Of a stretch of DNA of 64,000 bases, positions 7,503 through 16,358 are shown one piece after another. The position numbers and the translations under genes were made by a program. The stretch is from contig NZ_CP102197.1 of the NCBI RefSeq assembly GCF_024584435.1, positions 2,294,001-2,358,000 on the forward strand, in the 5' to 3' direction. The notes under the pieces are model-generated. The model ran no database searches. It saw only the letters and a program-made list of their open reading frames with translations, and was not told the origin of the DNA. How positions within the stretch are numbered: the first letter of the stretch is position 1; each line of letters opens with the position of its first letter. Source of the DNA: Schaalia odontolytica (GTDB taxonomy: Bacteria > Actinomycetota > Actinomycetes > Actinomycetales > Actinomycetaceae).

Positions 7503-8825
7503 CTAGCGCACCCACTCCCTCTCCGTGCCGACCGCGCGCGTCGCAGCGTCCGCGGCTGCCGCGCGATCGATCTTGTCGTAGCCCAGGTAGGGAAGGGAAT
7601 CGATGGCGACCACCCGGCGCGGAGCCTGGGCGCGACCGATACGAGCGGCGGCGTGCTCGCGGACCGAGGACCCCAGCTCCGCCATCTCCACGGCGTCCGA
7701 GGGCATCTGCTGCGGGATCACCAGGGCCGTCACCACGTGTCCCCACTTGGCGTCCGGGGTCGCCATGATCCACGCATCCGAGATCCCGTCGTAGGAGCGT
7801 ACAGCGCGACGCACCGGACCCGGCGCCACCGACAATCCCCCGGAGACGATGACGTCGTCGGCGCGCCCGCGCACCTCCACCGTGCCCGAGGCTCGGATAA
7901 TGCCCATGTCTCCGGTGAGCAGCCACCTGTGGCCGCCCTCGTCGAAGAAGGGGCTCTCCGCGTCCAGGTAGCGGGTCATGAGCGTCGGGCCGTTGATCGC
8001 CAGGCGCGTGCGGCCATCCCAATCCACCGCGCGCACCGACGTACCCGGGAGCGGGAGGTCGTCGTACACGCAGCCTCCCGCCGTCTCGGTCATGCCGTAG
8101 GTGGTGCGCACCCTCAAGCCAGCGTCGAGAGCGCGGGTGAGGAGCTGCTGGTTGGTGGCGGCCCCGCCCACCAGGATCGCAGAGAGGGCTCGCAACGCCG
8201 CGACCACCTCGTCGCCCGCGTCCAGGCACTGGGAGAGCTGGGTGGGAACCAGCGACAGGTAGCCGGGCATGTCGTCCTGCGTGGCGCCTCGAACGGCGGG
8301 CAGGAGCGCGAGGGGGTCGAAACCGTTCGACGTGTCGACAACCTGCGGACTGGTCTCGGCCACTGCGGCCCTCAGGAGGACCATCGCGCCCGCAATGTGG
8401 TGGGTCGGCAGCGCAAGGATCCAGCGGCCCGGCCCGTCCAACGCCAGCTCGGTGGCCTTCGCCGAGGCGATGAGGGCCTCGGTGGACAGGCCGACCAGGC
8501 GCGGGGCGCCCGCGCTGGATCCCGAGGTGGGGATCACCAGGTCGATCCCCTCGAAGAATGCCGGATCCTGGGTGATCGTGTCGGCGAGGCCGGGGTACTT
8601 CTCCGAGGGAAAGGCGTCGTGAGGGCTCGCCGACGAACCGCGCAACGTGGCGGGGGCGACGGAGTCGGGTTCGCGCAGGACAACGACCGTGTGGGGAGCC
8701 GGATGATTCGGGTCAGCAGCGCGCTCCTCGTGCAGCTCGACGAGCTTGTGGAGGGACGCGTTGGCCAGTGCGACGGCCCCGGTGGACGTGCCGCCCGGCA
8801 CGACAAGGATTCGCGGTGCAGCCAT
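7503..8825 (-). CDS. menE: o-Succinylbenzoate-CoA ligase
   Basis: Activates o-succinylbenzoate with ATP and CoA, the step between MenC and MenB. The protein (440 residues from ATG 8825) is a short member of the acyl-adenylate family. It shows the P-loop-like TSGSSAGAPRLVG, the adenylate motif TTYGMTETAGG, the hinge Asp in LLTGDMG and a C-terminal domain containing GRADDVIVSGGLSVAP. The catalytic Lys is probably in LGYDKIDR near the end. ATG 8825 has GGGAGG upstream, and ATG 8861 is an alternative close behind TATCCT. The weak N-terminal domain is usual for actinobacterial MenE. Gene order menE-menA on the same strand fits the pathway. Confidence 0.9.
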   Translation of the reverse strand: MAAPRILVVPGGTSTGAVALANASLHKLVELHEERAADPNHPAPHTVVVLREPDSVAPATLRGSSASPHDAFPSEKYPGLADTITQDPAFFEGIDLVIPTSGSSAGAPRLVGLSTEALIASAKATELALDGPGRWILALPTHHIAGAMVLLRAAVAETSPQVVDTSNGFDPLALLPAVRGATQDDMPGYLSLVPTQLSQCLDAGDEVVAALRALSAILVGGAATNQQLLTRALDAGLRVRTTYGMTETAGGCVYDDLPLPGTSVRAVDWDGRTRLAINGPTLMTRYLDAESPFFDEGGHRWLLTGDMGIIRASGTVEVRGRADDVIVSGGLSVAPGPVRRAVRSYDGISDAWIMATPDAKWGHVVTALVIPQQMPSDAVEMAELGSSVREHAAARIGRAQAPRRVVAIDSLPYLGYDKIDRAAAADAATRAVGTEREWVR

Positions 8826-9016
8826 GATGAGCCTCCCAAGTTCGACGGCGAGCGCGTACATATCAAGGATAAGGGGTGGCGTTCTCGCAGGTCGTAAGGC
8901 GCTTCGCGGAAATGGTCACGTTTCCGGCGTCAAGCCCCGGAATGATGCGCCTTTCCTGTGGCACATCACGCAGCTGAAATTTCAATCGAATTGCCCCGCG
9001 AGGGGGCTTCAGGCTA

Positions 9017-9022
9017 TACGAT
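9017..9022 (+). promoter_or_regulatory. -10 box TACGAT, probable leaderless start of L,D-transpeptidase
   Basis: TACGAT ends 8 nt before ATG 9031. A second TAGGCT overlaps it but is too close to the start. No Shine-Dalgarno sequence is seen. Confidence 0.45.
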
Positions 9023-9030
9023 AGGCTGCG

Positions 9031-10473
9031 ATGCTCAAGAACATATCCCTCAAAGCCAAGTGGGCGATCGGCCTCGCGTGCGCCGTCGCTCTTCTTCTCG
9101 TGTGCGCGGTCGTCGTGTACCTGGCCAACTACTCGGGTCGCGTCCTGCCGGGGACCTCGATCGCGGGTACCTCCGTGGCCGGGATGACCCGCGACCAGGT
9201 TGTCGCCTCGACCAGCCAGCGGGCGGATGCCGCGACCGTGACGATCACCGTCGAGGGCACGGAAACCACGGCGTCGCTCAACGAGGCGGGCATCTCCATT
9301 GACGCGGACGCGACCGCCGACGCCGCCATGAAGGGGGCCACGTCGCTCCCCGCGTTCGTTCGCTCGCTCTTCTCCGGGCGCGGCGTCGAACCCGTGATGA
9401 CCGTCGACGAGGACGCCATCAGGAAGCTCGCCGCGACCGCCAGCTCGACCCTGTCCTCCGAGACTCGAGACGCCCAGGTTGTCGTCGCCGACGACGGCGA
9501 GTCCTTCACCGTCACACCCTCCCAGAGCGGAGACGGGATCTCCGCCGACGAGGTGAGCGCCGCCGTCAAGCAGGCCGGTGCCACGCTGGCATCGGTGAGC
9601 CGGGACGCCTCCGTCCAGAAGACAGAGCCCGCGATCACCACCGAGAACGCCCGGGCGGCCGCCGCCAAGGCCAATGCCCTGCTCGATACCACGATCGAGA
9701 TTTCCGACGGCATCGACACCTTCAGCGCCGAGCGCTCCGACAAGGTCAAGTGGGTGGAGTTCCTGACCAAGGACGACGGCTCTCTCGACGATCCCTCCAT
9801 CGATCCTGTCAAGGTCGCCGACTGGGTGAACGCCTTGGCGGCCAAGACCGACGTCAAGCCCGAGAATCGCGTGGACAACGTCAACTCCGAGGGTCAGGTC
9901 CTCACGGTTGCCCGCGAAGGCAAGAAGGGTCTGAAGACCAACAATGCCGAGCAGATCACGAAGGACGTTGTCGCGGCCATGACGTCGCGCACCGCCTATG
10001 AGGGCCTGTTCCACTACGACGATGTCGAACCGGGTTCCGAAACCAAGCAGGTCGCCGAAGGCACCGAGAACCTCGTCTACCAGGCCGCCGAAGGCGAGAA
10101 GTGGGTGGACATCGACCTCTCCGACGATTCCGTGACCGCCTACGTGGGTGGCAAGGTGGCCGGAGGCCCGTTCTACATGGTTCCCGGCGCACCCGACACG
10201 CCCACCGTCACCGGCACCTTCCACGTCTACCTCAAGTACGACGTGCAGACGATGCGCGGGGAGAACGCCGACGGTAGCAAGTACGTGACCGAAGGCGTCC
10301 CGTGGGTCACCTACTTCACCGGCTCCTACGCCATGCACGGCGCCCCCTGGCGTTCGTCCTTCGGGTGGAGCGGATACGGCGGCTCCCACGGGTGCGTGAA
10401 CATGCCTGTCGACGCTGCGAAGTTCATCTACGACTGGACGGACATGGGCGATACGGTGGTCGTTCACTACTGA
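9031..10473 (+). CDS. Membrane-anchored L,D-transpeptidase (YkuD) with peptidoglycan-binding domains
   Basis: Forms 3-3 cross-links (or attaches proteins) in peptidoglycan outside the membrane. The 480-residue protein has a short cytoplasmic N-terminus, one transmembrane anchor (about 10-33), two repeats of the PG_binding_4/VanW-like type (about 35-330) and a C-terminal YkuD domain. The catalytic signature HGAPWRSSFGWSGYGGSHGC ends at Cys455, and SHGCVNMP is the classical active-site motif. The first GTSIAGTSVAGMTRDQ stretch is typical of the repeat domain. The gene stands alone between menE and a glucosidase. A Cys nucleophile of this type is insensitive to most penicillins as a family property. 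Confidence 0.93.
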   Translation: MLKNISLKAKWAIGLACAVALLLVCAVVVYLANYSGRVLPGTSIAGTSVAGMTRDQVVASTSQRADAATVTITVEGTETTASLNEAGISIDADATADAAMKGATSLPAFVRSLFSGRGVEPVMTVDEDAIRKLAATASSTLSSETRDAQVVVADDGESFTVTPSQSGDGISADEVSAAVKQAGATLASVSRDASVQKTEPAITTENARAAAAKANALLDTTIEISDGIDTFSAERSDKVKWVEFLTKDDGSLDDPSIDPVKVADWVNALAAKTDVKPENRVDNVNSEGQVLTVAREGKKGLKTNNAEQITKDVVAAMTSRTAYEGLFHYDDVEPGSETKQVAEGTENLVYQAAEGEKWVDIDLSDDSVTAYVGGKVAGGPFYMVPGAPDTPTVTGTFHVYLKYDVQTMRGENADGSKYVTEGVPWVTYFTGSYAMHGAPWRSSFGWSGYGGSHGCVNMPVDAAKFIYDWTDMGDTVVVHY

Positions 10474-10538
10474 ACCTCACCGCGTGAACAGGCGCGGCGG
10501 GCCGCGCTCACTCGACCTTAACGTATGGCAGGTGCTTC

Positions 10539-12293
10539 ATGTTCTTCCGTAACGATGCGCTCGACCCGGCAGGCAACGGCCTGGGGCCCGACGAGTGGTG
10601 GAAGGGCGCCGTGGTCTATCAGATCTACCCGCGCTCCTTCAAAGACTCCAACGGAGACGGCTTCGGCGACCTTGAGGGCGTGCGCTCCAAGCTCGACTAC
10701 CTGAAGGGCCTGGGCGTGGACGTCCTGTGGCTCTCGCCGATCTACGCTTCCCCGCAGGCAGACAACGGCTACGACATCGCCGACTACTACGACATCGATC
10801 CGATGTTCGGCACGCTGGAGGACTTCGACCGCCTGCTGGAGGGCGTGCACGAGCGGGGCATGCGCCTCGTCATGGACCTGGTCGTCAACCACACCTCCGA
10901 CGAGAATCCCTGGTTCGCCCAGTCGCGCTCCTCGCGGGACAACCCGAAGCGCGACTGGTACATCTGGCGAGATCCCCGACCCGGCTGCGTGGGCGGCGAG
11001 GCCGGGGCGGAGCCCAACAACTGGGGGTCCTTCTTCTCCGGCTCCGCCTGGGCCTGGGACGAGGCCACGGGCCAGTACTACCTGCACCTGTTCCATCGCA
11101 AGCAGCCCGACCTGAACTGGGACAACCCGCACGTGCGGCAAGCCATCTACGACATGATGAGGTGGTGGCTCGATCGCGGCGTCGACGGCTTCCGCATGGA
11201 CGTCATCAACCTGATCTCGAAGGAACCGGGCCTGCCCGACGGCATCGTCTATCCCGGGCGCGCGTGGGGCGAGGGCTTCCCGCACTTCTCCGAGGGCCCG
11301 CACCTGCACGAATACCTCGCCGAGATGCGACGCGAGGTATTCGACGGGCGCAGCGCCACCATGACGGTCGGCGAGTGCCCCGGCGTGCGACGCGACAACG
11401 TCCTTCTCTTCACGGACCCCGCTCGCCGCGAGCTCGACATGGTGTTCCAATTCGACCACGTCGACCTCGGCCTTGAGCGCGGGAAGTTCGACCCGCGTCC
11501 GCTGCGTCCCGGCGAGCTCGCCGACTGCCTGAGCGCCTGGCAGGAAGCCCAGGGTGAGGTCGGCTGGAACAGCCTCTACCTGGACAACCACGACCAACCG
11601 CGCGCCGTCAGCCGCTTCGGCGACGAAGCGCACCGCTACGCGTCGGCGACCGCCCTGGCCACAGCCCTGCACACGCTGCGCGGCACCCCCTACGTCTACC
11701 AGGGCGAGGAGCTGGGCATGACCAACGGCGTCTTCCACGGCATCGAGGATTACCGCGACGTCGAGGCACTACGCTACTTCCGCGAGGCGACAGAGAAGGG
11801 GACGAGTCCCGAGTCCGTCCTGTCCGGCCTGGCACTGACCGGGCGCGACAACGCGCGCACTCCCGTCCAGTGGGATGCGAGCCCGAACGCGGGCTTCACG
11901 CAGGGCACGCCGTGGATCGGCGTCACTCCGAACTACGAGGAGATCAACGCCGCCTCACAGGTCGGGGACCCGTCCTCCGTGCATGCCTACTATCGTGCGC
12001 TCGCGGACATCCGCCACGGCCTGCCCGTCATTGCGGTCGGCGCCTACGAGCGCATCCGCGCCTCCTCGCCCGCGATCTTCGCCTACAGGCGCACCCTCGG
12101 CGAGGCCGTGGCAACGGTCCTCGTCAACCTCTCTTCCTACCCTGCGCCCCTCGGCGAGGCCGCGCGTGAGGTCAGCGGGGACCTCCTCCTGGCCAACCGC
12201 GACCTGCCCGAGGAAGAGAGGACCGTCCCGGAAACCCTCGGAGAATGGGAGGCGAGGGTGTACCTCGCCTCGCGCGGGCAGGGGCCTCAGTAG
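10539..12293 (+). CDS. GH13 alpha-glucosidase, probably oligo-1,6-glucosidase type
   Basis: Hydrolyses short alpha-glucosides in the cytoplasm (no signal peptide). The 584-residue protein carries the GH13 regions: DLVVNH (113-118), GFRMDVIN with nucleophile Asp221, acid/base Glu279 in TVGECPG, and Asp352 in YLDNHDQPR. Within the GH13_31 subfamily, Val right after the nucleophile motif Asp (DVIN) is associated with alpha-1,6 specificity, while Ala or Thr goes with alpha-1,4. Isomaltose-type substrates are therefore likely. A weak GCAGGTG precedes ATG 10539. The 3' end overlaps convergent menB by 7 bp. No sugar transporter or regulator lies beside it. Confidence 0.9.
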   Translation: MFFRNDALDPAGNGLGPDEWWKGAVVYQIYPRSFKDSNGDGFGDLEGVRSKLDYLKGLGVDVLWLSPIYASPQADNGYDIADYYDIDPMFGTLEDFDRLLEGVHERGMRLVMDLVVNHTSDENPWFAQSRSSRDNPKRDWYIWRDPRPGCVGGEAGAEPNNWGSFFSGSAWAWDEATGQYYLHLFHRKQPDLNWDNPHVRQAIYDMMRWWLDRGVDGFRMDVINLISKEPGLPDGIVYPGRAWGEGFPHFSEGPHLHEYLAEMRREVFDGRSATMTVGECPGVRRDNVLLFTDPARRELDMVFQFDHVDLGLERGKFDPRPLRPGELADCLSAWQEAQGEVGWNSLYLDNHDQPRAVSRFGDEAHRYASATALATALHTLRGTPYVYQGEELGMTNGVFHGIEDYRDVEALRYFREATEKGTSPESVLSGLALTGRDNARTPVQWDASPNAGFTQGTPWIGVTPNYEEINAASQVGDPSSVHAYYRALADIRHGLPVIAVGAYERIRASSPAIFAYRRTLGEAVATVLVNLSSYPAPLGEAAREVSGDLLLANRDLPEEERTVPETLGEWEARVYLASRGQGPQ

Positions 12294-13267
12294 TAGTAGG
12301 GGTAGTCCTCCCAGCGGGGGGCGCGGTGCTCCAAGAAGGCGTCGCGCCCCTCCTGAGCCTCCGCCGTCATGTACGCCATGCGGGTGGCCTCGCCCGCGAA
12401 AACCTGCTGCCCGGCCAACCCGTCGTCCGCCAGGTTGAACGCGAACTTCAGCATGCGAATCGCTTGGGGGGACTTGGTCGCGATCGTCGCCGCCCACTGG
12501 AGCGCCGTCTCCTCCAGCTGGGCGTGGGGGACCGCCCTGTTGATCACGCCCCACCTCTCGGCGGCCTCGGCGTCGTAGCGTTCGGCTAGGAAAAAGATCT
12601 CGCGTGCCCGCTTGTCTCCGGCCTGGCGGGCCAGGAGAGCCGAGCCGTAGCCCGCGTCGAAGGAGCCGACGTTCGCATCAGTCTGCATGAATGCGGCGTG
12701 CTCGGCCGAGGCCACCGACAGGTCGGCGACCACGTTGAGGGAGTGTCCGCCCCCCGCAGCCCACCCGGGAACCGCGGCGATGACAACCTTGGGCATGGTG
12801 CGGATGAGGCGCTGGACCTCGAGAATGTGTAGCCGTCCGGCGCGCACCGGGTCGATCTGCTCGCGTCGCTTCGGCAGGGGAGCCTCGGGGTCGGCGTCCT
12901 CGACCTCGTAACGGTACCCGTCGCGCCCGCGAACGCGCTGGTCGCCTCCCGAGCAGAAGGAGTAGCCGCCGTCGCGCGCGGACGGCCCATTGCCCGTGAG
13001 GATCACGGCGGCCACCGAGGACGTCTGGCGCGCGTGATCGAGGGCGCGAAAGAGCTCGTCAACCGTGCCCGGCCGGAAGGCGTTGCGGATGTCGGGGCGG
13101 TCGAAGGCGATGCGCACGACCGGCATGTCGGCGCCGGACTCGCGGCCGTCGAGGGCGGGGCCCCGGGAAATTCCCCGGTGGTAGGTGATGTCGGTGAAGT
13201 CGAAGCCCTCGACCTCGCGCCAGCGGGTCGGGTCGAAGGTGTCGGAGACGAAGGGTAGGGCGCTCAT
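12287..13267 (-). CDS. menB: 1,4-Dihydroxy-2-naphthoyl-CoA synthase
   Basis: A crotonase-fold enzyme that closes the second ring of the naphthoquinone from o-succinylbenzoyl-CoA. The 326-residue protein has the MenB-specific segments YSFCSGGDQRVRGRDGY (about 102-118), GWAAGGGHSLN (about 168-178, oxyanion hole) and QTDANVGSFDAGYGS (about 195-209) with the active-site Asp/Ser, and a C-terminal aromatic tail (WEDYPYYY) typical of MenB. ATG 13267 is chosen because TAGAAT lies exactly 7 nt upstream (leaderless). A 32-residue N-terminal extension from ATG 13363 is Pro/Ser-rich and unlikely. It overlaps the stop of the convergent GH13 gene. Confidence 0.96.
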   Translation of the reverse strand: MSALPFVSDTFDPTRWREVEGFDFTDITYHRGISRGPALDGRESGADMPVVRIAFDRPDIRNAFRPGTVDELFRALDHARQTSSVAAVILTGNGPSARDGGYSFCSGGDQRVRGRDGYRYEVEDADPEAPLPKRREQIDPVRAGRLHILEVQRLIRTMPKVVIAAVPGWAAGGGHSLNVVADLSVASAEHAAFMQTDANVGSFDAGYGSALLARQAGDKRAREIFFLAERYDAEAAERWGVINRAVPHAQLEETALQWAATIATKSPQAIRMLKFAFNLADDGLAGQQVFAGEATRMAYMTAEAQEGRDAFLEHRAPRWEDYPYYY

Positions 13268-13274
13268 GTGGGGG

Positions 13275-13280
13275 ATTCTA
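13275..13280 (-). promoter_or_regulatory. -10 box TAGAAT, leaderless start of menB
   Basis: TAGAAT on the minus strand, seven nucleotides, then ATG 13267, with no Shine-Dalgarno sequence. Confidence 0.6.
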
Positions 13281-13544
13281 GCCGACGAGGAGGGGGGCGG
13301 GGGTGAACGCCCGCGAGCGTCCGACGAGCGGCCCGGGAGTAACGAGGGCGGCGCGTGCCGCAAGACGGGGTTGCCGGACGCGCGAGCGTCAGCCGGAATC
13401 GCTGTAGCTTGCCAGTCGTTCGGTAATGCGCGGAGGGTTCGTGCCCAGACCGCGCAACGTCGAATACCCTACAAGCTCCGGAGCGAAGGAGTTGAGGCCC
13501 GGGCACGCGTGGGTCACAATATTACCGGTAAGTAAGGGGGAGAC

Positions 13545-14603
13545 ATGAACGTGGCGCCAGAACCGACGCTCCTACGCATTCCCATGCGCACGCTGAGTCG
13601 CCAGACGCGATACGCCCTCGAGGGCGTCACCGACGTGCTCGTCTACAAGATCGCGATGACGACTCGTTTCCGCGGGGTCACGCGCCGCGAAGGCCTCCTC
13701 CTGCGCGGCCAGGCCGGGTGGGGGGAGGCAGCTCCCTTCTGGAACTACGACGACGCGGAATCCTCGCGCTGGCTGGCGGCCGCGCTCGAGTCGGCGCGCC
13801 GATTCCCGCCGGTCGCCCGCAGGAAGTTCGTCCCCGTCAACGTGACGATCCCCGTGGTCTCGCCCGAGGACGCCCACGACCGGGTCATCGCCTCGGGCGG
13901 ATGCGCGACCGCGAAGATCAAGGTAGCCGAGCCGGGCGTGAGCGTCGGACGCGACTGCGGGAGGATCTGCGCGGTCGCCGACGCCCTGCGCGCCACCGTC
14001 GGATCCCAGGCGAAGATCCGCGTGGATGCCAACGGAGCATGGGAGGTGGACGAGGCGTGCGCAGCGATCCCCGCGATGGCCAAGGCCGCCGGGCCCGTTC
14101 CCATCGAGTACGTCGAACAGCCCTGCCTGACTGTCGACGAACTGGCCGCGGTGCGTCGTCGCGTCGACGTGCCCATCGCCGCCGACGAGTCGATCCGCCG
14201 GGCCCACGACCCGATGGAGGTCGCGCGCAAACAGGCGGCGGACGTCGTCATCATCAAGGTTGCGCCCCTGGGCGGCGTACGAGCCGCCCTGCGGGTCGCA
14301 CGCAAGAGCGGACTGGGCGTCGTCGTCTCCTCCGCGTTGGAGACCTCCGTCGGACTCTCCGTCGGTGTTGCCGCGGCCGCCGCCGTCCCCGGGCCGTCCC
14401 GCGCCGCCGGACTGGCCACCGCCTCGCTGCTGGTGGGGGACGTGACCGAGCCCCTCGTGCCCGAACGGGGCCGCCTGCCCGTGGAACGGCGCGAACCCGA
14501 CCGGGAGCTGATCGACCGCACCCCCGTCGACGGGGACCTGATCGCGCGCTGGGGGATGCGCCTCGAAGGCATGGCCGAGCACCTGGGGGTGGCCTCCCGG
14601 TAG
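13545..14603 (+). CDS. menC: o-Succinylbenzoate synthase
   Basis: Dehydrates SHCHC to o-succinylbenzoate. The 352-residue enolase-superfamily protein keeps the catalytic set: Lys126 in AKIKVAEP, metal ligands Asp161 (RVDANGAW), Glu191 (EYVEQP) and Asp214 (AADESI), and Lys238 in VIIKVAP. A purine-rich AAGGGGGAG immediately precedes ATG 13545, so this gene uses an ordinary ribosome binding site, unlike menA, menB, menD and menF. It is followed directly by menD. The last codon, TAG, forms part of the menD promoter. Confidence 0.94.
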   Translation: MNVAPEPTLLRIPMRTLSRQTRYALEGVTDVLVYKIAMTTRFRGVTRREGLLLRGQAGWGEAAPFWNYDDAESSRWLAAALESARRFPPVARRKFVPVNVTIPVVSPEDAHDRVIASGGCATAKIKVAEPGVSVGRDCGRICAVADALRATVGSQAKIRVDANGAWEVDEACAAIPAMAKAAGPVPIEYVEQPCLTVDELAAVRRRVDVPIAADESIRRAHDPMEVARKQAADVVIIKVAPLGGVRAALRVARKSGLGVVVSSALETSVGLSVGVAAAAAVPGPSRAAGLATASLLVGDVTEPLVPERGRLPVERREPDRELIDRTPVDGDLIARWGMRLEGMAEHLGVASR

Positions 14604-14606
14604 GCT
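14601..14606 (+). promoter_or_regulatory. -10 box TAGGCT overlapping the menC stop, leaderless start of menD
   Basis: The TAG stop codon of menC is the first half of TAGGCT. ATG 14613 follows after 6 nt with no Shine-Dalgarno sequence. Confidence 0.6.
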
Positions 14607-14612
14607 GGGCCC

Positions 14613-16250
14613 ATGCCCTCCGTCGATACCGCCAGCGCAATCCTGCGTGCCCTGAGCGCCCTGGGCGTCACGCACGTCCTGTACTGTCCCGGGTCACGCA
14701 GCGCGCCCTTCGCCTACGCCCTCGAGTCCGGGGCGTTCGGCGGGCAGGCGCGCCCCGTCCTGGACGAGCGCGGCGCCGGCTTCCTGGCGGTCGGCATGGC
14801 CCGCGCCGGGGCGCTTCCCGCCGTCATCGTCACCTCAGGAACCGCCGTCGCCGAACTCGCGCCCGCCGTTCTCGAGGCCTCCCACGCCCGGCTGCCCCTC
14901 CTCGCCATCACCGCGGACCGCCCCGGCGAACTGCGCGGCGTCGGCGCTTCCCAGGCAACCGACCAGTCGCGCCTCTTCGCCACTCACGCGCGGGCATGCA
15001 TCAGCCTGGACGCGCAGGAACCCTCGGTGGCGCTCGCCGGGCACGTGAGCCGGGCCGTGGCCGCCGCCGTCGGCGCCCCCACCGGCGCCCCCGGCCCCGT
15101 GCAGATCAACGTCGAGTTCCGCGACCCGCTCACGCCCGCCGACGCGGGCGCGCGAGGGGAGGAGGAACAGCCGATTCGAGCGACCCGAGTGTCGGCGAGC
15201 GCGCCCACCCCCGTGCGCTGGGAAGACGCGGTCGGAGAGGCCAGCGTCGGCCTCATCGTCGCCGGTGAGGGGGCCAGCAGCCGCGCGCAGCTGTGGTCCC
15301 AGGCATCCGGGTTCCCCCTGCTGTCCGAGCCGGCATCGGGCGCGTGGGCGGGAGGGGGAGTGACCCCCTACGAGCAGTCCATCGTCGCGGGGCCCCTCGC
15401 CCGGGACGTGGACACCGTCGTCGTGACGGGACGTCCGACGCTCTCGCGGCCCATCCACGCCCTCCTGGCCCGCCCCGACGTTCGCGTCGTCGTCGTCGAC
15501 CAGCACGCGCCGTGGACAGACATCTCGGGAAACGCCTCCACGGTCGTCGCCGACCTCGCGCCCCCGACCCGTCCCTGCAGCGCCGTGGCCGCGTGGGGGG
15601 CGCGAGTGCGAGAGGCCTGCGAACTCGCCGGGAGACGAATAGGCGACCTCCTAGCGGCGGGTTCGGGGCGCACGATGATCGACCTCGCCCGAGCGGTCGC
15701 CCGGGCGAGCGACGGCCCCCTCGTCCTGGGCGCCTCCAACCCCGTGCGCGCCTTCGACCTCGCGGTGCCCTCCCTGGAAGGACGAGCCGTTCACTCCAAC
15801 CGAGGACAGGCCGGAATCGACGGGACCATCGCCACGTCGGTCGGCGTCGCCCTCGGGTCCGCCTCCCGCTCCGCCGGCGGGGGCGGGCGCGTCACCGCCG
15901 TCATGGGCGATCTGACCCTGTGCCACGATGCCTCCTCGCTGGCGCTCGCCGCGGCGACCCACTCGGACCTTGACATCGTTCTCGCCGACGACAACGGCGG
16001 AGGCATCTTCGCCACCCTTGAGCACGGCGCCGCCGCGAGCCGTGGCGCGTACGACCGGTGGTTCGGTCTGGCCCAATCCGTCGACTATGCGGCGCTTGCG
16101 AGCGCCTACGGCGTCTCTTTCGCGAGGTCCGACACCCCCGAGGAACTGAGCTCCATCCTGGCCACCCCCGCGCCCGGGCCCCGGTTGATCCACGCGCCTG
16201 TTGAGCGCGCCGCACACCTGTACGGCGCGATCCGCGACATTCTGCGCTAA
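14613..16250 (+). CDS. menD: 2-Succinyl-5-enolpyruvyl-6-hydroxy-3-cyclohexene-1-carboxylate synthase
   Basis: A ThDP-dependent enzyme that joins isochorismate and 2-oxoglutarate, the committed step of menaquinone synthesis. The 545-residue protein starts with the pyrimidine-binding domain: YCPGSRSAPFAYALE is the MenD signature, and LDERGAGFLAVGMARA contains the conserved Glu that activates ThDP. The ITADRPGELRGVGASQATDQ region is strongly MenD-like. The C-terminal PP domain has GDLTLCHDASSL followed by ADDNGGGIF, the metal/diphosphate motif. It is one gene downstream of menC and two upstream of menF. Initiation appears leaderless. Confidence 0.96.
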   Translation: MPSVDTASAILRALSALGVTHVLYCPGSRSAPFAYALESGAFGGQARPVLDERGAGFLAVGMARAGALPAVIVTSGTAVAELAPAVLEASHARLPLLAITADRPGELRGVGASQATDQSRLFATHARACISLDAQEPSVALAGHVSRAVAAAVGAPTGAPGPVQINVEFRDPLTPADAGARGEEEQPIRATRVSASAPTPVRWEDAVGEASVGLIVAGEGASSRAQLWSQASGFPLLSEPASGAWAGGGVTPYEQSIVAGPLARDVDTVVVTGRPTLSRPIHALLARPDVRVVVVDQHAPWTDISGNASTVVADLAPPTRPCSAVAAWGARVREACELAGRRIGDLLAAGSGRTMIDLARAVARASDGPLVLGASNPVRAFDLAVPSLEGRAVHSNRGQAGIDGTIATSVGVALGSASRSAGGGGRVTAVMGDLTLCHDASSLALAAATHSDLDIVLADDNGGGIFATLEHGAAASRGAYDRWFGLAQSVDYAALASAYGVSFARSDTPEELSSILATPAPGPRLIHAPVERAAHLYGAIRDILR

Positions 16251-16358
16251 AGGCGCGGGTTCGAGCCTTTCAGGATACTCCCAGGGTGTTTCCAGTGCCT
16301 CTTTGAGGAAGACGACCATACTGAGTTCCGACAGCCGAAGTGATAAGACGAGGGAACC

